NCBI GenBank assembly: GCA_963850195.1
Contig: CAWKKD010000010.1
Coordinates: 124,001 to 188,000 of the forward strand
Source of the DNA: Actinoallomurus sp963850195
Lineage (GTDB): Bacteria > Actinomycetota > Actinomycetes > Streptosporangiales > Streptosporangiaceae
Direction of reading: 5' to 3'
Length of the DNA stretch: 64,000 nucleotides
Below, piece by piece: positions 33,489-42,404 of this stretch. The first letter of the stretch is position 1. Each line of letters opens with the position of its first letter. The notes beneath the pieces are model-generated. The model saw nothing but the letters and a program-made list of their open reading frames with translations, had not been told where the DNA came from and did no database searches. The position numbers were made by a program, and so were the translations under genes.

Positions 33489-33491
33489 CCC

Positions 33492-34415
33492 TCACCGGCA
33501 CGTGTCCCCGGCGCCGACCGCACGCGCGGCGGCGGTGCGCAGGGACCGGCGGCCCAGCCGTACCCGTACGACCCGCCCGTGGCCCGGTACGAGCCGCGCC
33601 GCGCCGCACCGTCGCGCGGCACGGGTGATCCGTCGCATCTCGCGCGCTCCGACCAGCCGGTAGCGGTCGACCGGCAGGCCGACCGCCCGGCCCACGGCGC
33701 GCTTCAGCAGGGCGGCGCCGGGGTCCCGGGCGTGGCGTCCCGCGAGCCGTGGGTGCGCCGCGCCGTAGGCGTAGACCGCGTCCAGCCGCAGGGCCGCCGG
33801 CAGGCCGCGCAGGTGGCGTACGCCGCCGGGCAGGGCCAGCAGCACGGTGTCACCGGTACGCGGGTCGACGCTGGCGAGCGACGGCGCGCCCTTACCGGAC
33901 GGTACGAGCAGGAGGTTCAGCCGTCGTGCGTCGTGCCGCGACGGAGGGCGGACGGCCGGCGCCGCGCTCGGGGCCGCGGCGGGCGCCCGTGCGACGACGT
34001 GCTCGCCGTGCCGGGGGAGGACGAAGGCGGGCGCCACGATGAGCGCGCACAGCAGCGCGACTACGGCCCCGGCCGCGGCACGCGCCGGCAGCGGCGCGTC
34101 CCCCGGCCGTACGGCGCGGTAGGACAGCAGGAGCAGGGTCACCCACGCGGCCGCGGCGACCGCCGGGCCGAACCCCGCGAGGGCCTGCCGTCCCGAGAGC
34201 GGCAGGGCCGGTGTGAGGCCGATCGGCAGGATGCCCGTGGGCACGAGGGCGCCGGCGAGGGCCGCGTACCCGGCGAACAGCGCGATGCCGGCGCCACGCC
34301 GGCCCGAACGCAGGTGGGCGAGTCCGGGCAGCAGCGCGGAGGCCGCCGTGACGAGCAGGGCGCCGCGGAGCGTGAAGGTCCGCCCGTCCGCGAGCCGAAA
34401 GCGTGGTCCCGCCAC
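33492..34415 (-). CDS. Membrane protein with degenerate LytR-CpsA-Psr domain
   Basis: The protein is about 307 residues from GTG at 34415 (an upstream start to 34517 is possible). Four N-terminal membrane helices are followed by an Ala/Pro linker and a remnant of an LCP ligase domain: NLLLVPSGKGAPSLASVDPR, TVLLALPGGV, LDAVYAYGAAHP, ALLKRAVGRAVGLPVDRYRLV. The domain stops soon after and is Arg-rich. The RxDT metal/diphosphate motif and the S-[IV]-PRD motif of active LCP enzymes are missing. It is probably inactive as a wall-teichoic-acid-type transferase. Confidence 0.65.
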   Translation of the reverse strand: MAGPRFRLADGRTFTLRGALLVTAASALLPGLAHLRSGRRGAGIALFAGYAALAGALVPTGILPIGLTPALPLSGRQALAGFGPAVAAAAWVTLLLLSYRAVRPGDAPLPARAAAGAVVALLCALIVAPAFVLPRHGEHVVARAPAAAPSAAPAVRPPSRHDARRLNLLLVPSGKGAPSLASVDPRTGDTVLLALPGGVRHLRGLPAALRLDAVYAYGAAHPRLAGRHARDPGAALLKRAVGRAVGLPVDRYRLVGAREMRRITRAARRCGAARLVPGHGRVVRVRLGRRSLRTAAARAVGAGDTCR

Positions 34416-34577
34416 CCGATTGCCCCGATTCCCCGGGGGCGCGTGACGCGCCCAGCCGTCAGTCCGGGGGGAGTACCGGGGACAAGGGTGCGCAGACCAC
34501 GGCGGCGGCGCCAGCACCGTCGCGGTGTGTTGCCCGGATCGCCGCTCGTCAGCGGTGATCCGGGCGGATATGGGCGG

Positions 34578-36017
34578 TCACCAGCTCGTGTGCAGGGGCT
34601 CGCCCTCCGCGTAGCCCGAGGAGCTCTGCACGCCGATCAGCGCCCGCTCGTGGAACTGCTCCAGCGTGCGCGCCCCCGCGTACGTGCAGGCGCTGCGCAG
34701 CCCGGCGATGATGCCGTCCAGTACGTCCTCGACGCCCGGCGAGCGTGGGTCGACGTACATCCGCGAGGTGGAGATGCCCTCCTCGAAGAGCGCCTTGCGC
34801 GCCCGGTCGAACGGCGAGTCGTCGCCGGTGCGGAGCTTCACGGCGCGTGCCGACGCCATGCCGAAGCTCTCCTTGTACAGCCGCCCGTCGGCGGCGCGCT
34901 GCAGGTCGCCGGGGGACTCGTACGTGCCGGCGAACCAGGAGCCGATCATGACGCTCGCCGCTCCGGCGGCGAGGGCCAGCGCGACGTCGCGCGGGTGCCG
35001 TACGCCGCCGTCCGCCCAGACATGGCGGCCGAGCCGCCGCGCCTCCGCCGCGCACTCCATCACCGCCGAGAACTGCGGGCGGCCCACCCCGGTCATCATG
35101 CGGGTGGTGCACATCGCGCCCGGTCCGACGCCGACCTTGACGATGTCGGCGCCCGCCTCGACGAGATCGCGTACGCCCTCTGCGGTCACGACGTTGCCGG
35201 CCACGATGGGCACCCGCGGGTCCAGGCGCCGTACGCGGGCCAGCGCTGAGATCATCTTCTCCTGGTGGCCGTGCGCGGTATCGATGACCAGCAGGTCGGC
35301 GCCGGCCTCGATGAGGGCCGCGGCCTTGTCCTCGACGTCGCCGTTCACGCCGACCGCCGCGGCGACGCGCAGCCGACCCGAATCGTCGACGGCGGGCCGG
35401 TAGAGCGTCGCGCGCAGGGCCCCGGTGCGGGTCAGCGCGCCGATCAGCCGCCCGTCGGCGTCCACGACCGGCGCGAGCCGGTGGCCGCGCGAGTGCAGGG
35501 TCTCGAAGGCCTTCTGCGGCGCGACCGTGTCGGGCAGCGTGACGACCTCGCGCGACATCACCTCGCGCAGCTGGGTGAAGCGGTCGACGCTGAGGCAGTC
35601 GCCCTCGGTGACCACGCCGCTGGGACGGTCGTCGTCGTCCACCACGATCACCGCGCCGTGCGCGCGCTTGGAGAGCAGCCCGAGCGCCTCGCCGACCGTG
35701 GCGCCGGAACCGAGGGTGATCGCGGTGTCGACGATCAGGTGGCGGCTCTTGACCCAGCTCACCACATTCGCCACGACCTCTACGGGGATGTCCTGGGGGA
35801 TCACGGCGACGCCGCCGCGCCGCGCGATGGTCTCGGCCATCCGGCGGCCGGACACCGCGGTCATGTTGGCGACGACGATCGGGATCGTCGTCCCGCTCCC
35901 GTCCGTGGTCGACAGGTCGACGTCGAGGCGTGAGCCGACGTCCGAGCGGCGGGGCACCATGAAGACGTCGTTGTAGGTCAGGTCGTGGACCGGTTGCTCA
36001 CGGTTCAGCAGGCGCAC
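34578..36017 (-). CDS. guaB1: GuaB1-family IMP dehydrogenase-related protein (GMP reductase with CBS domains)
   Basis: The protein is 479 residues from GTG at 36017 (MRLLNREQPVHDLTYNDVFM, which matches the family start; GTG at 36029 adds four residues). It has a split TIM barrel with a CBS pair inserted at about 95-210. GMP reductase/IMPDH motifs are present: DTAHGH, GNVVTAEG, GVGPGAMCTTR with the catalytic Cys, and ADGGVRHPRDVALALAAGA. Mycobacterial GuaB1 is a CBS-regulated GMP reductase, so conversion of GMP to IMP is the likely role, fitting purine recycling. Confidence 0.92.
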   Translation of the reverse strand: MRLLNREQPVHDLTYNDVFMVPRRSDVGSRLDVDLSTTDGSGTTIPIVVANMTAVSGRRMAETIARRGGVAVIPQDIPVEVVANVVSWVKSRHLIVDTAITLGSGATVGEALGLLSKRAHGAVIVVDDDDRPSGVVTEGDCLSVDRFTQLREVMSREVVTLPDTVAPQKAFETLHSRGHRLAPVVDADGRLIGALTRTGALRATLYRPAVDDSGRLRVAAAVGVNGDVEDKAAALIEAGADLLVIDTAHGHQEKMISALARVRRLDPRVPIVAGNVVTAEGVRDLVEAGADIVKVGVGPGAMCTTRMMTGVGRPQFSAVMECAAEARRLGRHVWADGGVRHPRDVALALAAGAASVMIGSWFAGTYESPGDLQRAADGRLYKESFGMASARAVKLRTGDDSPFDRARKALFEEGISTSRMYVDPRSPGVEDVLDGIIAGLRSACTYAGARTLEQFHERALIGVQSSSGYAEGEPLHTSW

Positions 36018-36101
36018 GTTCGTCAACACCGTTCATAACTTCGGATTTGCCTCGAATGGGATACAACGCTCCATTCTGAGGGATACCCGCAGGTGCTGGG
36101 T

Positions 36102-36941
36102 TCAACGGGCCGCGAGCAACTCCGACACCGTGACCAGGCGCAGGCCCCGGCCGCGCAGCCCGCTGATGATCTTCGGCAGCGCCGAGTGGGTCTCCGGCGC
36201 GGTCGGCGCGCCGTTCAGGTGCATCACCACGATCGAGCCGCCCTTCGCCTCCGCGAGCACGGTACGGGTGATCACACGCGGGTCGTGCCCGAACGCGTCG
36301 CCGCTGATCACGTCCCACTGGATCGGCGTGACCCCGGCCGCGACCACCGCCTTCACCGCCGCCTGGTCGTGGCAGCCGCCGGGAAAGCGGAAGTAGGGCG
36401 TGTGCCCGGGAACGTCGTGGTCCAGGATCGCGGCCGTGCGCCGTACGTCCGACGTGCGCTTCTTCGGCGACAGGCCGGGGAGGCCGTAGCAGGGCATCGT
36501 GAACGCGTCGTGCTCGTAGGAATGGTTGCCGAACTCCACGAGCGGGTCGTTCGCGAGCTTCGCCGTCTCCTTCGGATAGCGCTTGATCCACAGGCCGGTC
36601 GCGAAGATCGTCGCCGGCGTACGTGTGCGGTGCAGGGTGTCGATGATCCGGTGGTCGAACGACGACTTGATCCGCCCGGCGTCGAGCGACCGCCACATGC
36701 CGTGCGTCATGTCGGCGTCGAAGGTGAGGGCCACCATTCCGGAGTCGCGCGGACCGTGGAAGACCATCGTCCGCGGGTTCGGCGGGGGAGCGGGCGTGGG
36801 GGTCGCCGGCGGGTGCCGCACCGCCGGTGCACGGGGTACGGGGCGGGCCGCGGCGGAGCCGTCGTGCCCCGCCGTACAGGCCGTCGTGCAGCCGCCCATC
36901 ACCGCGGCGAAGGCCGTCGCGGCCAGGAGTCGTCGTGCCAT
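36102..36941 (-). CDS. Secreted polysaccharide deacetylase (NodB/CE4 family)
   Basis: The protein has 279 residues with a signal peptide (Cys-containing, possible lipoprotein at about residue 18) and a Pro-rich linker. NodB motifs are LTFDADMTHG (motif 1, variant TFDAD), NHSYEHD (His pair of motif 2), FRFPGGCHD (motif 3) and a late VVMHLNG. It should remove N-acetyl groups from wall or exo-polysaccharides in a metal-dependent way. It is divergent from the SARP gene across 246 bp. Confidence 0.88.
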   Translation of the reverse strand: MARRLLAATAFAAVMGGCTTACTAGHDGSAAARPVPRAPAVRHPPATPTPAPPPNPRTMVFHGPRDSGMVALTFDADMTHGMWRSLDAGRIKSSFDHRIIDTLHRTRTPATIFATGLWIKRYPKETAKLANDPLVEFGNHSYEHDAFTMPCYGLPGLSPKKRTSDVRRTAAILDHDVPGHTPYFRFPGGCHDQAAVKAVVAAGVTPIQWDVISGDAFGHDPRVITRTVLAEAKGGSIVVMHLNGAPTAPETHSALPKIISGLRGRGLRLVTVSELLAAR

Positions 36942-37034
36942 CCGGACAGTGTGCCGTGATCGCGACGTAGCGGAGGAAACGGCGAACCCGCCAGGATCGC
37001 CTCATCGGTGGGAAGGGTGCAAGAACCAGCAGAT

Positions 37035-37050
37035 AGGAAGCTTTCTTCCT
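37035..37050. promoter_or_regulatory. Inverted repeat between deacetylase and SARP genes
   Basis: AGGAAG-CTTT-CTTCCT is a perfect 6-bp-arm repeat in the divergent region, about 138 bp before the SARP start. It is a possible operator. No other structure was clear between 36942 and 37187. Confidence 0.35.
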
Positions 37051-37187
37051 TTTGCCATTGACGATGAGTGATTTCTTCGTGCGACACTTGTGCTGAGCTG
37101 TGCTAAGGATTTTGCTGGCGCCTCCGTACGGCCTGCACCTTCCGATGTCGTACGGGCAGGTCAGGCAACCCTCGCTGAGAGGCACGC

Positions 37188-40157
37188 ATGCAGGTCAGGC
37201 TCTTGGGCCCGGTGGAGTTGTGGGACGGCACCGCAGCCGTACCCATCGGCCCACGGGCACGAGCGGTGCTGGCCGCGCTCTCCCTCGACCCCGGACGCGT
37301 GCACAGCGTGAACCGCCTCATCGAGGCGGTGTGGGGCGAGCACGCCCCGACGACCGCGATCGCGCAGATCCAGGCCTGCGTCTCGGCGCTGCGGCGGGCC
37401 TGGCGGGCCGCCGACCCGGCGGGCGGACCCGTACGCGACGTGATCGTGACCGCGGCCCCTGGCTACGTCCTGCGGACCGACCAGGTCGACCTGCTGGAGT
37501 TCGAACGCCACCTCGAGGCGGCGCGGCACGGCGGGCCCGCGCACGCCGCCGAGGAGCTGCGGGCCGCGCTCGGCCTGTGGCGCGGCCCGGCGCTGGGCGG
37601 GCTGCCCGGCCTGGCACCCGAGGCCGTACGCCTCGAGGAGCGCCGGCTGACCGCGATCGAGGAGCGGATCAACGCGGACCTGGCCCTCGGCCGGGCGGGC
37701 GACCTGATCCCCGAGGTCGTCTCCCTCGTCGGCGAGCATCCGCTGCGCGAGAGCTTCCGCGGCCAACTCATGATCGCCCTGCACCGCGCGGGCCGACGCT
37801 CCGAGGCGCTCGACGCCTACCAGGACGCCCGCCAGACGATGGTCGGAGAGCTGGGCCTCGAACCCGGTCCTGGCCTCCGCCGCATCCAGCAGTCGATCCT
37901 CGCCGACGACTCCTCACTCGGCGCGGAGTCCGAAGCGTCGACCGGCCCGTCGCCGCTCCCGCCCGACATCGCCGACTTCACCGGCCGCGCCAAGCAGGTC
38001 ACCGAGATGGTCGACGCGGTGACCTGGCGGCCCGAGCCGCACGGCGCGGTCCCGATCGTCGCCGTCACCGGCCGCGGCGGCGTCGGCAAGACCACGCTCG
38101 CCGTCCACGTCGCGCACCGGCTGCGCACGCGGTTCCCTGACGGGCGGCTCTACGTCGGGTTGCGCGGCACCGACGACGCGCCCGTCGACCCCGCCGACGT
38201 GCTGGGGCGCCTGCTGCGGCGGCTCGGCGTCGACGGCGCGGCCATCCCGGAGGATCCCGACGAGCGCGCCGAGCTGTACCGCGCGCGGCTCGACGGCCGC
38301 CGGGTCCTCATCGTGCTCGACAACGCCGCCGACGAGCAGCAGGTACGCCCGCTGCTGCCGGGCAGCCCGGCCTGCGCCGTCGTGGTCACGGCACGCCGCA
38401 GGCTCACCGGTCTGCCCGGCGCGGTCCGCATCGAGCTGGACTCCTTCGACCAGGCGCAGGCCACCGAGCTGCTCACCCGCGTGGCGGGCGCCGACCGGGT
38501 CACGGCCGAGCCCGACGCCGCCGACCGGGTCGCCGAGCTGTGCGACCGCCTGCCGCTCGCCCTGCGGATCGCGGCGGCGCGGCTGGCCGCCAAGCCGCAC
38601 TGGACGCTCGACCGCCTCGCCCGGCGGCTGGCCGACGAGCAGCGCCGCCTCGACGAACTGGTCCACGCCGACCTGGAGGTCCGCGGCAGCCTGTCCCTCA
38701 GCCACCGCGGCCTGTCGGCGCTCGCCCAACGGGCGTTCCGGCTCCTCGGCGTGCTGGAGGTACCCGACTTCGCCGCCTGGACCGCCGCGGCCCTCGTGGA
38801 CGTGTCCGTGCCCGAGGGCGAGGACCTGGTCGAGGAGCTCGTCGACGCCCGGCTGCTGGAGGTGGCCGGGCGCGACGCCACCGACCAGCCGCGCTACCGG
38901 TTCCACGACCTTCTGCGCGTGTACGCGCGCGAGCGCGCGATGGCGGACGAGCCGGCGGACGCGCGCCGCGCCGCGCTCGCCCGTGCGCTGTCCACCTGGC
39001 TGGCGCTGGTCGGCGCGGCCGAGAGCCGGCTGCCCAACTGCTACTACGCGCCGCTCAGCGGCGACGCGCCACGGCGCCCGCTCGACGAGGAGACCACGAG
39101 CACGTTGCTGGCCGATCCCCTCATGTGGTTCGAGAGCGAGCGTTCGGCCATCGCCTCCGTCGTACGCCAGGCGCGCGCGGAGGGCCTGTCCGGACTGTGC
39201 TGGGAGCTGGCGAGCGCGAGCCTGCCGTTCTTCGAGTTCTGCGGTGACGTCCTCGAGTGGCGGCGCTGCGCCGAGGACGCTCTCGAGGCGGCGCGCGAGG
39301 CCGGCGACCCGCGTGGTGAGGCGGCGTCGGAGATCAACCTCGGCGCGATGCTCTTCGTGCAGAGCCGGTTCGGCGAGTCGCGGCGCCACTTCGAGCGCGC
39401 CGCGAGGCTGTGCGAGAGCGTCGGAGACGGCTACGGCCGCGCGGGCGCCCTGTGCGGGGTCGCGGGCTCGATCCGCATCACCGGCGACCCGGAGGCCGCG
39501 CGCCCCCTGTGGACGGCCGCGCTGAAGTTGTTCCACGACCTGGGCGACCAGCGGGCCGAGGCGTACGCCGTCGAGGGGCTGGGCCTGTGCGACCTCGACC
39601 AGGGGCGTACGAAGCCCGCGCGCACGCGCTTCGAGGAGATGCTGCGGCTCTACCAGGTGGCCGGCAACAGCATGGGCGAGGCACACGCGCTCCGCAGGCT
39701 CGCCGGCGTCAAGCTCGAGCTGGGCCGGCACGGCGACGCGCTGCAGCTCCTCGAACAGGCACTGCCGACGTTCCGTGCGATCGGCGACCGGCTGAGCGAG
39801 GCCGTCGTCCGCATGCGGATGGGCGAGTGCCTCGTGCGCCAGAGCCGGCACGCCGAGGCACGTCCGGTCCTCGACCTGGCCATGTGCACGTTCCGTGAGG
39901 TCGGCTGGCGCACGTGCGAGGGTCACGTCCTGCGCCTCATGGGAGAGATGCTGCTCGCCGACGGCGCCCCCGAGGCGGCCACCGCGCAGCTCGAGGAATC
40001 GGTGCTGATCTTCCGCGAGTTGCAGGAGCCACTCGACCTGGCTGAGACCCTGCGCTGCCTCGCCGTCGCCCATGCCGCACGAGGGCTGGGAGAGGCGGAG
40101 AAGGCCGCGAGTGAGGAGGCCCACGAAATCCTTGCCGAATTGGGACGAGAGTTCTAG
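37188..40157 (+). CDS. SARP-type AfsR-like transcriptional regulator (BTAD, NB-ARC, TPR)
   Basis: The protein has 989 residues. An OmpR-like winged helix covers about 1-95 (MQVRLLGPVELWDG, VNRLIEAVWGEHAP) and a bacterial transcriptional activation domain about 95-245. An NB-ARC ATPase follows, with Walker A GRGGVGKTTLA near 290-300 and Walker-B-like RRVLIVLDNA. The C-terminal 350 residues are TPR repeats. It resembles AfsR, an ATP-dependent activator of secondary metabolism and development genes. No biosynthetic gene cluster lies in this window, so it may act in trans. Confidence 0.92.
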   Translation: MQVRLLGPVELWDGTAAVPIGPRARAVLAALSLDPGRVHSVNRLIEAVWGEHAPTTAIAQIQACVSALRRAWRAADPAGGPVRDVIVTAAPGYVLRTDQVDLLEFERHLEAARHGGPAHAAEELRAALGLWRGPALGGLPGLAPEAVRLEERRLTAIEERINADLALGRAGDLIPEVVSLVGEHPLRESFRGQLMIALHRAGRRSEALDAYQDARQTMVGELGLEPGPGLRRIQQSILADDSSLGAESEASTGPSPLPPDIADFTGRAKQVTEMVDAVTWRPEPHGAVPIVAVTGRGGVGKTTLAVHVAHRLRTRFPDGRLYVGLRGTDDAPVDPADVLGRLLRRLGVDGAAIPEDPDERAELYRARLDGRRVLIVLDNAADEQQVRPLLPGSPACAVVVTARRRLTGLPGAVRIELDSFDQAQATELLTRVAGADRVTAEPDAADRVAELCDRLPLALRIAAARLAAKPHWTLDRLARRLADEQRRLDELVHADLEVRGSLSLSHRGLSALAQRAFRLLGVLEVPDFAAWTAAALVDVSVPEGEDLVEELVDARLLEVAGRDATDQPRYRFHDLLRVYARERAMADEPADARRAALARALSTWLALVGAAESRLPNCYYAPLSGDAPRRPLDEETTSTLLADPLMWFESERSAIASVVRQARAEGLSGLCWELASASLPFFEFCGDVLEWRRCAEDALEAAREAGDPRGEAASEINLGAMLFVQSRFGESRRHFERAARLCESVGDGYGRAGALCGVAGSIRITGDPEAARPLWTAALKLFHDLGDQRAEAYAVEGLGLCDLDQGRTKPARTRFEEMLRLYQVAGNSMGEAHALRRLAGVKLELGRHGDALQLLEQALPTFRAIGDRLSEAVVRMRMGECLVRQSRHAEARPVLDLAMCTFREVGWRTCEGHVLRLMGEMLLADGAPEAATAQLEESVLIFRELQEPLDLAETLRCLAVAHAARGLGEAEKAASEEAHEILAELGREF

Positions 40158-40342
40158 CGCCATGATCCCGGACGTTGCCATGCCGGTAACTCGCGAACGG
40201 CGCGGCTTTCGGCACCCACTCCGCGCCTCACCGACACATCCGTGGTCGTTCAGCGAACGAACACGAACAACGCTCCGTTTTCGCGACGAACACGCGCTTA
40301 ATGAAATGATCATGCAAGTCAACGCAGGAACATGCAGGCCCC

Positions 40343-40350
40343 GAGGAGGA
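40343..40350 (+). promoter_or_regulatory. Ribosome-binding site fixing a GTG start
   Basis: GAGGAGGA (40343-40350) precedes GTG at 40356 by about 6 bp. The alternative ATG at 40332 has AGGA only 2 bp upstream, which is too close. Confidence 0.7.
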
Positions 40351-40355
40351 ACCCC

Positions 40356-41246
40356 GTGCTGGATGCGGTCGACGCCGTGCTCGTACGCGAGCTGCAGCGG
40401 GATGGGAGGGCGACTTTCCAGGCGCTCGCCGACCGTGTAGGGCTGTCGCGCACGGCCGTGCGCACGCGCGTGCAGCACCTTCTGGATTCGGGGATCGTGC
40501 GCGTGGTCGGAATCGTGCACGCGTCGGTCGTCGGAACCGGCGCCATCGGTCATCTCTCGATCGACGTCGACGGCCCGTCGCGCCACGTCGTCGACGCCGT
40601 GGCCAGGAGACCGGCGGCCTGGTTCGCCGCCCTGGTGACGGGCGCCCACCCGGTGGTCGCGGAATTCCGGGTACGCGACGACGTGACGCTCGCGCAGGAG
40701 GTCGACTCCGTTCGCTCCCTGCCCGGCGTCCGTGGCGTGGAGGTCTTCCGCGTCATCTCCGTTGTGAAGGACGCGCACTCGGTCGTGACCGAGCTGCCCG
40801 ACGTCTCCCTGGACGAGATCGACTGGCGGCTGCTGCGGGAGTTGACCCGCGACGGCCGTACCCCCTACACGCGGCTGGCCGAGGTCGTCGGCCTGTCGCA
40901 GGCGGCCACCAGAGCCAGAGCCGTACGGCTGATGCGCACCGGTGTCATCCACGTGAGCGGCATCGTGGACTCGCGTGCTCTCGGGTCCGGCGAGCTCGCC
41001 GGGGTCGGCATCAGGATCTCTTCCGACGTCGTCACCGCCTCGACGCGGATCGCGCGGCTGTCGGGGATCAACTACGTGGTCACCGGCTTCGGTCGCTACG
41101 ACCTGATCTGCGGCGTCGACGCCACGTCACGTGGTGTCCTGCTCAGTACGCTCGAGGCGGTACGCGCCGTTCCGGGTGTTTGGGTGGGGGAGTCCTGGCA
41201 TCACCTCGACGTCGTGAAGCAGACATACGGGACCGACCTGTCCTGA
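40356..41246 (+). CDS. Tandem-domain Lrp/AsnC-family regulator
   Basis: The protein is 296 residues and contains two Lrp/AsnC units in one chain. Each has a winged HTH (FQALADRVGLSRTAVRTRVQ and YTRLAEVVGLSQAATRARAV) and an RAM-type effector domain. A normal AsnC protein is about 150 residues with one of each. Such double AsnC regulators occur in actinomycetes; the regulon is not visible. Upstream spacing of 198 bp suggests its own promoter. Confidence 0.9.
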   Translation: MLDAVDAVLVRELQRDGRATFQALADRVGLSRTAVRTRVQHLLDSGIVRVVGIVHASVVGTGAIGHLSIDVDGPSRHVVDAVARRPAAWFAALVTGAHPVVAEFRVRDDVTLAQEVDSVRSLPGVRGVEVFRVISVVKDAHSVVTELPDVSLDEIDWRLLRELTRDGRTPYTRLAEVVGLSQAATRARAVRLMRTGVIHVSGIVDSRALGSGELAGVGIRISSDVVTASTRIARLSGINYVVTGFGRYDLICGVDATSRGVLLSTLEAVRAVPGVWVGESWHHLDVVKQTYGTDLS

Positions 41247-41372
41247 GCGCAGGTCCTTGATGATTGCTTTGTGGCGATTTGTCGGTGCAGGGCGACCCCC
41301 TGCGACGACGATGTCCAGATCAATTCACGTCATGTCCAGGATCGATCCGGCGCATTGCCATACCGTCGGTGC

Positions 41373-42233
41373 ATGAATCTGCGGCAGCTGCGCTATGTCG
41401 TGGCGACCGCCGACCACGGCACCATGACCGCGGCGGCGCAGGCATTGTTCGTCGCGCAGCCCGCCTTGTCGCGGGCGATCAGGGATCTCGAGCGCGAGCT
41501 GGGCATCGAGCTGTTCGCGCGGGCCGGCCGCGGGGTCGTGCTCACCGAGGCCGGCGAGCAGATCGTGCGCTACGCACGCGATGCCCTGCAGGCGGTCGCC
41601 GCGATCGAGGCGTTCTCCTCGGCACCGATCGGCGGAAAGCCGGGCGAGCTGAGGGTCGCCTCGACCGCGACGCTCGAGCCCGAGCTGACCGCGCGGCTGC
41701 TGCCCGAGTTCGCGCGCGACCAGCCGGCCGCCCGGATCCGGGTGATCCGCTGCGAGGGCCGCGACGCGGTCGGCGCGGCCGTGCGCGACGGGCGGGCCGA
41801 GCTCGCGCTCACCGACCTGCCGGTGCCCGGCGACCTCGCCGCGCACCCGCTCGAGCAGCGGGAGATCGTGCTGGTCTCCCCGCCCGGCCTCAACCTGCGC
41901 GAGCCGGTGCCACTGTCCGCGCTCGAGGGGCTGCGGCTGGTCATGCCGGCGCGCGGCAGCGCGCGGCGCACCGAGCTCGACGGCATGCTGGCCCGCATCG
42001 GCGTGACGCCGGTGCCCGCCGTCGAGTCCGACGAGCGCGGGTCCTGGCTCGCCTGGGTACGCGCCGGCGTCGGCTCCCTCATGTGGTACCGCAACCAGAT
42101 CGACGCGGCCGACGGCCTCGCCGTGCGCTCGTTCATGCCGCCGATGACCACGACGATCGGCCTGGTGCACGTACGCCGGCCGCTCCAGCCGGTCGCACGC
42201 GACTTCCTGGCGTTCGCCAAGACCCGCAGCTGA
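41373..42233 (+). CDS. LysR-family transcriptional regulator
   Basis: The protein has 286 residues, with ATG at 41373. It has an N-terminal winged HTH (LRQLRYVVATADHGTMTAAAQ) and the AQPALSRAIRDLERELGIELF recognition region, then a periplasmic-binding-like effector domain. It ends 7 bp before the MITE copy 2 and converges on the MFS gene, which it does not appear to control directly from this arrangement. The ligand is unknown. Confidence 0.92.
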   Translation: MNLRQLRYVVATADHGTMTAAAQALFVAQPALSRAIRDLERELGIELFARAGRGVVLTEAGEQIVRYARDALQAVAAIEAFSSAPIGGKPGELRVASTATLEPELTARLLPEFARDQPAARIRVIRCEGRDAVGAAVRDGRAELALTDLPVPGDLAAHPLEQREIVLVSPPGLNLREPVPLSALEGLRLVMPARGSARRTELDGMLARIGVTPVPAVESDERGSWLAWVRAGVGSLMWYRNQIDAADGLAVRSFMPPMTTTIGLVHVRRPLQPVARDFLAFAKTRS

Positions 42234-42235
42234 GC

Positions 42236-42404
42236 CTCAGAGACTGTTGGGGAGCCCCATGCCCTGCTGCGCGGCGCCCAGGCGACGCCTCGCCGCGTTG
42301 TCGTCGGTCGCCGGCCGACACCGGGCCGGCTCCCTCCTCCGCCTTGCGACGCGCCCCCTGGCCCGCCGCTCGCGACGGACGAGGGCTCCCCAACAGTCTC
42401 TCAG
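42236..42404. mobile_element. MITE-like element, copy 2, with 5-bp target duplication
   Basis: A 159-bp element at 42241-42399 is the sister of copy 1 (156 of 159 bases identical) with the same 17-bp perfect terminal inverted repeats. It is flanked by CTCAG at 42236-42240 and 42400-42404. The right duplication supplies the MFS gene's TGA stop (complement of TCA at 42401-42403), so the insertion sits exactly between two convergent genes with neither disrupted. It may also act as a terminator hairpin. Confidence 0.88.

Noticed and set aside
37914..40952. A 1012-codon open frame opposite the SARP gene, and similar long frames (for example 2189-4699 plus, 5-1562 plus, 41264-43984 plus)
   Set aside because: High-GC third positions leave the antisense frame open. 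The translations are Arg/Gly/Ala/Val-rich with no domains, while the opposite strand holds a clear conserved gene.
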